Part shown: positions 1 to 10,802 of the stretch, piece by piece
How the letters are laid out: each line of letters starts with the position of its first letter
Position numbering within the stretch: position 1 is the stretch's first letter
The notes under the pieces: generated by a model
Told to the model about the DNA's origin: nothing
The model's database searches: none
Seen by the model: the letters and a program-made list of their open reading frames with translations, nothing else
Translations under genes and position numbers: made by a program
NCBI GenBank assembly: GCA_029255685.2
Contig: CM055315.2
Coordinates: forward strand, 49,753,358-49,817,357
Direction of reading: 5' to 3'
Source of the DNA: Silene conica
Lineage: Eukaryota > Streptophyta > Magnoliopsida > Caryophyllales > Caryophyllaceae
Length of the DNA: 64,000 nucleotides

Positions 1-734
1 CCATAAGACTCTAGGAGATTAGTGTCTAAAATGATTGGAGCATGATCAGAGAACTGAATAGGTAAATGAAGAATTCCCGTATTAGGAAAGACATCCAACC
101 AGTCATGAGAGCCTTAGGCCCTATCAAGCCGTTCAAATATGAGTGCGTTATCCAAACGTTTGTTACACCAAGTAAATCAAGGACCCTTAAAAGGGATGTC
201 CATCAAGCATAAAGAAGATTTTTACTCATAAAAGGGATTCAAACCATTAATTTTAGAAGAAGATCCTCCACACTTGTCCCATTGATACTCAACTTGGTTA
301 ATATCTCCAAAAATAATAAAAGGGTCGTCCAGTGATTGAAGCCATTCCAGAGAATCAGTCCATACCTTATTCCGTTTTGACACATTGGGTTCTCCGTAAA
401 AAAGGACAAAGATACCAGAAACAACGTCCTCCATCATTAACTTTGAGAATCAAAAAGTTTTGGGTAATAACAACAGCAACAAAAAGAGTCTTGCTCCGAA
501 AACCAACCCATAGCCCCCCCCCCCCCCCCCCCCCCCCAGACCCATCAGCATCAATACCAAAAGTACATACAAAACCTAAAGACCGAAATCTTACATCAAC
601 TAAACTTTTTGTTGTCTTTGTTTCTGATAAAAAAGAAAATCTAAAGAAACAGTACTACACACCGCTTTTATCTTTTGAATTATAGGGGCAAGCGGGTCAC
701 CCAGACCCCTACAATTCCATGAAAGTCCCTTCAT
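1..734 (-). pseudogene. LINE ORF2 start: EEP endonuclease domain (partial)
   Basis: ORF2 opens at 734 with a typical plant LINE endonuclease start, MKGLSWNCRGLGDP. Further left are FIIFGDINQVE (metal-binding GDxN-type motif, near 320-285) and ERLDRA followed by FSDHAPIIL (the SDH catalytic motif, near 60-30). The enzyme nicks target DNA to prime reverse transcription. The reading frame is broken by stops (for example near 605) and by a 24-base C run at 514-537, which expands a glycine stretch. It is an incomplete, dead copy cut by the window edge. Confidence 0.85.
514..537. repeat. Poly(C) tract of 24 bases
   Basis: An uninterrupted run of 24 C on the plus strand, equal to poly(G) on the LINE's coding strand. 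It falls inside the EEP coding region, where related proteins have a short Gly-Gly-Gly stretch, so it probably grew by slippage after the copy died. Its assembled length may be unreliable. Confidence 0.9.
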
Positions 735-1429
735 TTTCCGGAAGGGAGTTGAGTCTGGTCAACTCCCGCAACCCCATCTTCGTCCTCCGATGAACCAGTA
801 ACAATCTCAGCTTCCTCAACCGTAATGCGAAACGAAGGCCTTTGGACAATCCTACTATCACCTAAAATAGTACCAGAGGAAGTAGCTTGACAACAAATTG
901 CTAAACCATGCACACCATCCAGACTACCCGTAAACTTGCTTGTAGCACAATCAACTTATGCATTATCCAAACTCTTCCTTCTCTTAGGTGAACCCATACG
1001 CAAATCAACCTCGTTCTTAAGATCAGAAAGAGTATACTACTTATCCTGTGCATGATCAATAGCGGATTCAGACAAAGTTTTCCTCTTACCCAAAAGACTC
1101 GAGCTATTTTCTATTCCATTCCAAGAACTACACTTAAAAGCATTCCCTCCTTTAGCTTGATCCATAACAGACATTTCTGCATGCATAACCACCCTACCAT
1201 TATTCTCATCTCCCCACGTAAAAGAGTCAGTCATACCGCCACCCAAGGATAACATGTGGGATTGCAGTTGAAAGTTGAGATTATCCAATTCTTCAGTAAG
1301 AAGGGGTGATTCATCATTTGCATCAAAATAGGTAGAATCATCAGATGAGGATTCCAACAAACTAAGGATGCCAATAGGAGAACTTCTTGATTGTGACTGG
1401 AACGGTGTTAACTCCCCACGATGCCAGTC

Positions 1430-1643
1430 TGTAACACCCCAAGAGTATGATATGAGTTTGTGTGGAGGTTTGTCCCACATCGGTAGTTTGAGAGGCTTGT
1501 GATATGTTTATAATAGTTTCCACCCACCACTTAGTAACAAGGCCTTGTGCTTTTGGGCTTAAGTGAGGACAAATAATGGGCCCAAATGCTTACCTCCCAT
1601 CTTATTGGGGTGTGTTACGACCGTGGTGGGTCGGGTTGTTACA
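1430..1643 (+). repeat. TRIM left terminal repeat
   Basis: 214 bp, TG...CA ends, about 99% identical to 1789-2002 by eye. It is followed directly by the primer-binding site. Confidence 0.92.
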
Positions 1644-1788
1644 ATGGTATCTGAGCGACCCTACGACCGTGTGGTGAGCCTGTGGTCGGGAGTACCAGGT
1701 CACACACCTAGCGGGGGAGGATTCTGGCCCTGGTTGTGGTCAAGTTTGAGGCACAACGAGGACGTTGTGTTCTTTAAGTGGGGGAGTT

Positions 1789-2002
1789 TGTAACACCCCA
1801 AGAGTATGATATGAGTTTGTGTGGAGGTTTGTCCCACATCGGTAGTTTGAGAGGCTTGTGATATGTTTATAATAGCTTCCACCCACCACTTAGTAACAAG
1901 GCCTTGTGCTTTTGGGCTTAAGTGAGGACAAATAATGGGCCCAAATGCTTACCTCCCATCTTATTTGGGTGTGTTACGACCGTGGTGGGTCGGGTTGTTA
2001 CA
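1789..2002 (+). repeat. TRIM right terminal repeat
   Basis: 214 bp. It is preceded by the polypurine tract and followed by the cagtc duplication. Confidence 0.92.
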
Positions 2003-4075
2003 CAGTCATCTTCAGAGCCAGAACCATGCACTCGAGAAGGTGTCCGAAGAATATGTGGTATAATTGGAAAACCTTCAGGAATGTTAAAAGCTAGATTCAA
2101 GCCTTCATCATGATCATACACTCTAGCTCGTCCAATGCTTGACTAGACCCTATTCGAAATAGAGTGAGTAATTTTCATATCGACATCAACAAAAGCAGAA
2201 GGATTCCTATTCCTCCAAACATTATTTGGATCCGAAGCAGCTAAGTTACCCAAAACATTCATAGCCCTAACTAAGTTGGTTGATTGTTGTACTTGTTCCT
2301 GAGCATCTCCTTCAAGATCCACCTATCCAGGGACGTGATTTTTCTGCCCCACACCATCCCCCTATAACCAGACCGTAACCCCAGGCCCAAATCCATCCCC
2401 ATTCCCAGTCCCACATTGCTATCAACATGTTGTTGCATGCCCCTTTCCTCAGTAACACTATCAAAAACAGGCAAACCCTCAACATTAAAACCCCCATTGA
2501 CAAAAGGAATATCATGCATGTTAGTATGCATGTCATTATGCATGTCATTATCTTGTACTGGAATTTGATGTAGGAGAGGGTGGTGGTGCAGTAGGATAAA
2601 CAACAGGGCCTGTAAAAGGCTGCTCACCATTCCTAAAACGACTACCAGGGAAAATCCTTCCACCCGGGGTTATGTCCAAGTCAAAATCTACAATCATTTC
2701 AAAGAAATAGTCAGCCGGAGTAACCCTTCCACGTTGATCACCAAGCTTTACACGTGACGTAACATAGCGAGTAGTATTAGGTAAGGCAGTTAAATCAAGA
2801 TTAAACATACCATAATCATTACTGGTCTGATAAACTGCAAAACCACGATCAATGACACGTTCTAAAAGGCCATTAACATTTGACAAAACATCTAGATTGT
2901 TTTCTCTGCATCTTGAAACTTTATGGCCAATTTTTCCACAACGAACGCAATATTTGAACACTTCTTAATACTTAAATTGTATCCATACCAAAAAGCCATC
3001 ATTAGTCATAATAAAACACCCAGGAACAAGAGGTTTGTCAAGATGAATACAAACCCGGATACGAAGATAGTCATGAGGAGGAACTAAATTAAATTCCTCA
3101 ACCTCAAATTGATCAGCCATAATTTGACCAAGAACATTTGCAGTATTCATTGTTAAATACTCAAATGGTAACCCGCATGCTCTCACCCAAAGACATGCAT
3201 AAGGAAAACGAATTGTACGAGGCACACAACCCTCCCTCCAACGCGCAAGAACCATCATAGCCCCCTAAAATTAACAACACTCTTATCCATAAGGTCAAGC
3301 ATGTCTTGCATGTCCTCACAATGAAAGACGTAAATGTCACTCATTTGAAAAGCGAAGATCCTTCCTCTAGTAAGCCAATGGTCCCTTATATATTGATTAA
3401 TAACTACCGGCTCAAACAAGCGATAGTCCAAAAGATACCCCAACAAACAATGGGACCAAAACTCAGTAGAGGATGACAACAATTTTGGGCATAGGGAAAG
3501 AACTGGCCCAGCCCTCGGAAACCTCCAGTGTGGATCCTCCTCATTAGGTAACTGTTCATTGACATTTGAATCTTGTCGGAAGTACCACTGGTTACCTTCT
3601 AAAGGAAAATTTTCAGCACCCTGATTCCTATACTCAGCACTATGAAGGTCTACATAGTTTCTGTCTTCATTCTCATTAGTATTGTCATATATATTTCCCA
3701 CACCAGAAGCTTGATAGAAAGTAGGTTGATTAAGATCCACATTTATATTATTAGAAAAGAACTCCGCCGCAGCAGACCTGCCTTCCTCATAAATCATATT
3801 TTCCCTATTCTCATTATGATGAGCCTGAGGAGTAGGATCCACTTCTGCATGTACATTCTCACCAACATCCATTTGAATATCATTCAAAACCCCATCATCA
3901 CTCACGTTCTCTTTGTCCATTAAAAACGCTGGATTTATATTAATGTGTGATGAGTTGGAAGCTTCCGGGAAAAGGCACGGATGACACGAACACTTGTTTT
4001 TTTGAGATTGCATGAATGCACTTTGGTGTTTTCGAAAAGAAGGTGTTGATACAATATTAGAAAGGTAGTTATTAT

Positions 4076-5652
4076 TGATGCCCGTCGTTGAGGGTACCAA
4101 AGATAAAATTTATAATTCCTAACCTTTAACTATAGATAGTGAAAGTCAGGTCGAACCACAGAGAGGTGGGGAATGTTTATTGTTTGATGTCAATGTTTTA
4201 AGGTAACAAAAGTGGGGGTTTGATTGATTGTTACTAGGTCTAGAACAAACATAAAATAAAGCAAGTAAAATGAGAGTAAAACTATAATAAAAGAGATTCA
4301 AGGATGTTTGGGTAATAAATAGCTAAGATAGTATAAATCCTAAGGTCAACATGTATTGCAGTCGCGTAAGGGGTGTAACATATCCTTTCGGTCTATGGTA
4401 CCTAATAGCTCCTTTCGGCCTATGCTATTAGTTCCTAGGTCTCACAATTATTGGGTGTCAACAATAAGGATGATTCCTAAATCCTAGGTCACATACCTTT
4501 CAGTCTTTCGGTAACCTAGTCGTCTTAAGGCCTAAACCAATGCCCTTCCCGTATCTTTCAACCTTGGGTAGGTCATTACTAATATTCTACAAGTCTCCCT
4601 TGGGTCTCATTGTAGGATACTATAGTCAACGAAGTAAAACGAAACAGAATACATACGCAAGTGGGTCGACCGACCAGCTAGCCCAGTCGGCCGACCACAA
4701 CCTCAGTCGATCGACCCGTTAGGCAGGTCGGCCGACCGAGGCGCTGCTACAGTCGGTCTCGGAATCTATACTACCTACGCATATCTACCCCCTACATCCT
4801 AACATATGAAATTAGCTACTCATGATTACTAAAACAATAATGAAAACAGGAATAAACATGGAAATCATAATGAATATCAATCTAAACATGCAATCACTAA
4901 TAAGGCTTTGGGATTCTATCGTAAACCGAATGCAATAATTCTAAACTAATAATAATAGAACTGAAATTAAGAGGAGAATTACCGGAATTCGGAATTGAGA
5001 TGGAAAGTAACAAACTTTATTGATGAATGCTTTAAAGGTTGATGAACAAAACTAAAAGTGTTTGAGATTTATTGAAAGATTACAACTAAAGATAAAACTA
5101 AATTCTAAAACACGAACCCTAAAACTTGATGTAAGACTTGATAGATAAAAGATATATATCCTTAAACCCTAATCACTACCCTTGCTTAAATAGGCAGAAA
5201 GATTAGAGTTTCCTAATGAAACAAACACTTCAATGGGCTTTCGGAAAGCTTCTGGATTTGCGTAGAGGTCGGTCGACCTATGTTGTAGGTCGGTCGACCT
5301 AATATCGGGCTTCAGTGTTTTTCTGGACTCTCCATAACAGAGGCCTGGTCGGCCGACCCAAGTAGTAGGTCGGTCGACTTGTTTTCCTGTAGGTCTGCCT
5401 CGATTTGTCTTCGGTTTGACTTCTTGGTACTTGGTTAACGTTTCGAGTTGACTTTCCTTCGTTCCTTGGCTATGAAAAATCCCGAGGGCATAAATTTGAT
5501 ATAAAATCGTCTCTTTTCCGCATAAATCTGCAAAAGAGCATAAAAATACGAAAGTAGACAATTGTTGGGAAATAAAGGCTAAAACATAGTAAATGAGCGA
5601 CCAAATGCGTGTAAAAAATAGATGTAAAACATCATAAAATAGACACGCATCA
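4076..5652 (-). repeat. Gypsy element 3' LTR
   Basis: 1577 bp, about 98% identical by eye to 41042-42617. It contains two clusters of GGTCGACCGACC-like palindromic units (about 4664-4735 and 5268-5390). On the minus strand the sequence just before it is GGTTTGGGGAATT, a polypurine tract typical of this group. Confidence 0.92.
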
Positions 5653-6030
5653 AATTCCCCAAACCAAACCTTTCTTTCCCTCAAGCAAGAAATAGACTTT
5701 AACTAATGGAACGATTTCAATCTCAGAGCGAAATTTACATGTGAGCCTAAACCAATGCCAAGTACAAAATGAGAAAGTATTTAAATAATGCAAACGAGTT
5801 ATGGTGTTGTCAAATTTTTTGCAAGACTAGAGACTATAGAGACTTTATACCATGGACTCTCGCGGTACGCTCGAGACACTCATGAAGCAAAGGTGAGTAT
5901 ATGTAAAATATAGAAAGAAGTATATTGTAATGACACTCACCTAACTGCGACTCATGGAAACATGCCTGCAATCTAACATGAACAAGAATTCTACAACTAT
6001 GTATAAACACACTCATCAAGTGACTCGGAT
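5653..6030 (-). other. Gypsy 3' untranslated segment
   Basis: Non-coding internal sequence between the 3' LTR and the nested solo LTR. No gene is seen. The last 5 bases (cggat) are the target site copied by the solo LTR. Confidence 0.6.
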
Positions 6031-9000
6031 TGTAACACCCCCATTTATCTAAGAGCCTTTAGCAAGACATTCTCAAATAAATAGAGTTGTTACCATCTCG
6101 GAATATCCGAGGTAGTGAATAACAAAGTAAAACAACCCAAAGTACTTTATATAAAAACTGATAAAATTTAAACTTGGTTATTACAGTTACTACATGGTAG
6201 AAAAGAAATACATCTGATGACTCCTCTAGATGTGATATAATTCTAAGTCGGTCCAAAGTATGCATCTCACATTCCTGCCCCTGCTCCTAGCTCATCTGTC
6301 TCTGACCTGTAGAAACTACTCCCCATTACGGATCATCGTAGGTGTACACGAATACACTATCAACCTCGCGGTTGAGTAGGGTAACACAATAATTATAATG
6401 CAACAGTTAAATGATATGCAAATGCCATGATATGCTCGAGCTCAATCTCAATCTCAATCTCATCTCATACCCTTGCACCAAGCCATACCGAACCTCCCGG
6501 CAGACTATAATCGGTCGTCACCGAACACCAGCTCAATAGCTGATAAGACACCAGGCCTGGTCTGCAGAACCACCCTGGGCTTTATATCAGAACAATATCT
6601 GACCATAACTTTATCAGTAACCAATGCATATGTTATGCTCATGAATGCAACGATATAATTATTCAATCATGCTATCAAATAATGCAATGCGCGTACCAAT
6701 AATAATAAACAACACTGAATCCAACCAATACCATTCTCATATAAATCATGCTCAGCATCCGTAACACACAATCCAACATTCATTCATAACACATCATAAA
6801 GTATAGGGTCGGTGTATCCTAACTGGAGTAGCAAATCTGCAATAAGCAACCACCGTCAAGTAATGTTCCTCGGCGGATTCTGTTCCTATAATTATTACTT
6901 AATATCAATTTCAAACCATACAGCCACTCTACTAATATTTATTCGATCTTGTACATAACTATATACTTATAACACGTTATCCCCACACATTTACAAACAT
7001 GCTCATATACATATTAACTATCATTAACCAAATACAAACTTATTAATTATAAACTTGCTAATTATAGACTTACTAATTATGGCATACCATCAATTAACCA
7101 ATTACTACTAATAATAATAAAATGACAACCCATAAAAATACAAATCATAAATAGTAGCGACGTTAGTAATATTAACATACCAAACACGATACTAAAACGT
7201 AATAGCAACAATATAATACCAACAACAATTTCAACAATAATAATATTAGTAACAATAATAATCATACAGTCATTGAGTCGGTTATCGAAATAATGATAAT
7301 AATATACAAACAACAATCTAATGACAAGGAGGCATAATTAATAATAATACTAAGATTAGCAATACTAACAATAACAACAACAATAATATAAATAGTAGTA
7401 CCAATATTAATAATAACATATAAGCATAATATAATACTATTAATAATAATAATAAACACCATAGAGTTGATAGCAATAATAATAATACTAATACCCCAAC
7501 AGCACAACAACAACAGCATACAATTACGACAACAAAACCGACGCCAAAACAAACACCACACCTTCACATACACCTGCTTCTTGCCACTTCCACCACTAAT
7601 CTGGCCACCCAAGACGACCACCATGGATACCTACCTCTAGCCTTTACTACAGTTCATTCATAACACACCTTAGCTACCCCTGATAACCCACACAACCGCT
7701 TCAATTGGGCCACCTAAGACAGCCTGTACACACGCCCCTGTAACCTGCTTTACTGCGTCCCACAGCAGCCCTCTTTACTCACAAGTTTCTCTCCCCACCA
7801 TGCCCTACACCACCCATGGACACCACCCTTGTCACCACCGACATATGTTGGTTCCAGGGATTGTCAGTCCCCTACCTCGTTTCCCCTATAACAGACCTAC
7901 AAGTCCCACAAAAACTCCAGCCCCAACTCGTTTTCTGCATTTTTCTGACATTCGAGATAACAACCTTTGCAAAACCCGACTCCAGCCGCTATCACCACTA
8001 CCCTAGCCACCACCTGACCCATCCTCGACTCCTCTCACACCCCACGACCCTATTGGTGGTAACCACCAGACCTCGACACCCCTACAACCACCTCAAATAA
8101 CCGACACAAGAAGGCTTCACCACACGACCATGTACGCCCCTGTTCTCCTCTATTTATATCTGAATCTGTCGATATTAAACCACCAGATTCCTAGTGGTTC
8201 TAAGGCCACCACACGCCACCCTACAGTAACCAAAACCATCTACACATAACCTATTTTGACTACCCAAGACTCGTACCCCAAACCCAGCCAACAACAGCTC
8301 GAAAAGTAAAAGAAAAACGAGCAGCGTAACATAATTATATTGTCGACAAACAGATGCTTACATGATTTCACGGTGGTTGACGATGACGATGGCTGGTGTT
8401 TGACCTCAATCTACCTCTCGCTCTTCCTCAATGCCTTGGTGGTGGTTGAAGTGGAATTAGGGTTTTGAGATATTACGAGGTGAGGAGGCTGTTGTCGATG
8501 GATTAGGAGAAGGGTTTTATGTCGATGTATAAAGTATGTCGATGGGTTGCTATGTTGGTGGGGTATGGTGATTTTCAGAATACGGGTTTGTCGATGGGTA
8601 GATGAGGGTTAGGGTTTTGAATACTCGGTTATCCTAACTTACTCGAGCCCAAGCCCATCGTGTTTTCGAAAGATTTAAACTCGACTCGTAACTTAAAATA
8701 ACGAGTACGTAAAAATTATTTAAACTCGACTCGTAACCATTATTTATACTAATTAAATTACGTAATTAAAACTAGTAAATATAATTTAAATAAATTTCAA
8801 GAATATGCAAAGATTATAGAATTTAAATAGAATTACGACTTAAATAAAAATAGAAATGAAGTATAGATGAGAACTAAATAGAGAATAGAAAATAGGTTAA
8901 ATAATAAATGTATTATCAAAATCAAAGAAATACAATGAAATGTCATTTGATGAAATAACCATCAAATATAAAATAAATATGAAATACAAATAATCGTAAA

Positions 9001-9120
9001 AATATGGTTTATAAAATAATAACAGTTTACGTAAAATACTTTATAAACCTTCCATTTGAAATACTTGTATAAAACAGAGTTTGACTGTCGTTGACCGAGG
9101 CTAAAATACGGGGTATTACA
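6031..9120 (-). mobile_element. Solo LTR, probably Tekay/Del-like Ty3-gypsy, 3.1 kb
   Basis: Bounded by TGTAACACCCCC and GGGGTATTACA, with a perfect 5-bp duplication cggat at 6026-6030 and 9121-9125. It belongs to the same family as 59370-61878 in opposite orientation, sharing the segment with CGGAATATCCGAGG and TTTATATAAAG (probable TATA region, about 6105-6155 here). The middle (about 7020-7540) is an AAT-rich low-complexity stretch, followed by a CCAC-rich stretch. It has no internal region or second LTR, so it is a solo LTR left by recombination. The lineage is inferred only from its length and ends. Confidence 0.75.
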
Positions 9121-9125
9121 CGGAT

Positions 9126-10802
9126 ACATGCAATTGAGGCAATGAAAGATATGTGAGGTAAAAGGGAAAAAGTGGTTAAGATGTTTTTGGATTTGTGGGG
9201 TTAGTAGCCAAGCTAGTAAAACAGGTTTCCAACGACATAATTCACAACTTTTTGACATTAAGAAGGTGCTCTTTTGTAGCACAACTCTCACATTAAGTAT
9301 AACTCCCAAATATTTTGAATGAAGAACGGGAGTGATAACATGTAAAAGAAAGGGATTTCAGAACGAAATTTTGAATTTCTAATGCTGTCAGTTGGTCGGC
9401 CGACCTATGATGGTGGTCGGTCGACTGACTTCTGTACGTTTTTGACTTTTTTCGTTTTTCTTTTCTTTCTTTCCTTTTTCCTGAACTTTTCTGTTCTTTT
9501 CTTTCTCTTGTTTTCTTTCTTTCTTTTCTCTTTTTGCTCAGGATAGCATATAAACCAAGATGCCTCAAAAAATGAACCAAAGACCACAAATCCTAGCTTG
9601 GACGGGTAGGCTAAGTATGGGATGTAGTTTTGGGGGATAAAAAGGCAATTTTGGCTATGTGAAACTTATGGGTACATACGAGAAAAGGGATCCCAAATGC
9701 ACGTACCGAGACTCACAAAACGAGATAGTAAAACAAGTATATAGCAATTCAAGTTCATGTTTATGCATATTAATGTAACATGTTCCAAGGGGAGTACTAC
9801 TCACATCCTAGACAACTGGTATAAGAATGAAACTAGGAAATAAGCTCTAAAAACTCAGAATGTATAGTAGGTTGCCAAGGTATAAGTCAAGTCTCAAGAT
9901 AACAAGTTAACAAAAACTCGTAGATATGCAAAAGACTCTCATACTAAAACAAGTTGACAAGGCAAGATAAAGGCATAAACATGTAAGATAGAAAAGATCA
10001 TCCTTGAAATACTCTCGTTCCGACTCGACCTATATGCTAAAATAAACGTGCATTTTTTTGTAAATTTTTGAAATTGTTCTATTTTTTTTTTTTGGATTTT
10101 TGTATATGCAAGGAAAACAAAGAAAAGAACGATGCAATGCGGAAATGCAATAAACGTGTGACAAAATGCAATGGAATAATGCATGTGACACGAAATCATT
10201 CCCCAAACCAACCCGCACAATGTCCCCATTGTGCATTAGCCTAAGTAAAGGTTTCAGAAAATTAAAGGAAAGATGCAAGGGAAATAAAAACCAAGGAAAA
10301 TTGGAAAGAACTCACTGGATTATTAAGCGCATGAGAAAAACCTCCCCAAACCAGCGTAAGCTGGGAGGTTTTGGTGGCCAGCAGTGCCACCCAAGTACCC
10401 AAGATGGTTGCATGATTCCCGAGGAAGAAACGAGCAAGCTGTAACAGATGGGTAGGTCGACCGACCTATGTCTCTGGTCGACCGACCTTCCTGTGGACTG
10501 CAGGAATTCCAGAAATGCAGGGACCAGGTCGACCGACCTACGTTTCTAGTCGGTCGACCGCCTCTGCTGCACAGCGGCCGTGTTTTCTTCGGAAACAACT
10601 TGTATTAATCAAGTCATTCTTCCTCAAACCTGAAAAAGCATTATATATGCGCCCAACAAAGGCGCAAGATCCCAGAACCAAGTTCAAAATGTCTTAACTA
10701 CGCAACAAAAAAACGAAAAAGTTCTAAAACTTAAAGCAAACAAAATTAAAAGTCTCAACAAAACAGAAAGTAAATTGTCTTAGGAGCTGAAAATTTAAAC
10801 AA
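9126..10802 (-). other. Gypsy internal non-coding region downstream of protease
   Basis: About 1.7 kb where reverse transcriptase would be expected in a complete element. I see no RT, RNase H or integrase motif on either strand. It holds a purine/pyrimidine-rich tract (about 9430-9540) and two GGTCGACC-type palindrome clusters (about 9393-9430 and 10450-10562). Confidence 0.55.

Larger units (their letters stand above)
1430..2002 (+). mobile_element. TRIM (terminal-repeat retrotransposon in miniature), looks whole
   Basis: A 573-bp non-coding element. It has two 214-bp direct repeats (1430-1643 and 1789-2002), each starting TGTAACACCCC and ending TTGTTACA. A primer-binding site resembling the initiator-Met tRNA complement (TGGTATCTGAGCG) starts at 1645, and a purine-rich tract (AAGTGGGGGAGTT) ends at 1788. 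The 5-bp target duplication cagtc is at 1425-1429 and 2003-2007. The repeats differ at about 2 sites by eye, so the insertion is probably under a million years old. It encodes nothing and would rely on proteins from another element. Confidence 0.92.
1..4075 (-). mobile_element. LINE (non-LTR retrotransposon) number 1, 5' and middle part
   Basis: This is a plant L1-type LINE read on the minus strand. Its 3' part with reverse transcriptase lies beyond the left edge. Going leftwards, the sequence shows a DUF4283-like ORF1 domain, a CCHC zinc knuckle and the ORF1 tail, then the start of an apurinic-type endonuclease (EEP). The LINE was split at 4075 by a gypsy element, and its 5' end resumes at 42623. 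A TRIM (1430-2002) sits in the ORF1 tail. The copy is decayed, with ordinary stops and frameshifts, so it is inactive. The end duplication cannot be seen because the 3' end is outside the window. Confidence 0.85.
731..4100 (-). pseudogene. LINE ORF1 (DUF4283 / CCHC zinc knuckle protein), broken
   Basis: ORF1 is the RNA-binding protein of plant L1 LINEs. A DUF4283-like region spans about 3480-2965 (includes WSHCLLGYLLDYRLFEPVVI and LARWREGCVP). A zinc knuckle CVRCGKIGHKVSRC lies at about 2945-2905. An acidic, Ser-rich tail with a short basic patch (PKRRKSLDNA) ends at 731. The frame shifts near 3260 (one extra G) and there is an in-frame stop near 2963. The TRIM at 1430-2002 interrupts the tail. 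The ORF1 stop overlaps the ORF2 start as ATGA at 731-734. Positions 4076-4100 belong to the gypsy LTR, so the open frame there is fortuitous. Confidence 0.75.

Noticed and set aside
332-685. Plus-strand reading frame with a proline run
   Set aside because: It is the antisense of the LINE endonuclease region; the prolines come from the poly(C) tract.
3642-3923. Plus-strand hydrophobic open frame
   Set aside because: Shadow of the LINE ORF1 on the other strand; no start context or family resemblance.
7077-7624. Ile-rich minus-strand frames that look like membrane proteins
   Set aside because: They come from AAT-rich low-complexity DNA inside a solo LTR.
10323-10598. Frame with GGRPTRNVGRST repeats
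   Set aside because: Made by the GGTCGACC palindrome units in non-coding gypsy DNA; no supporting domain.
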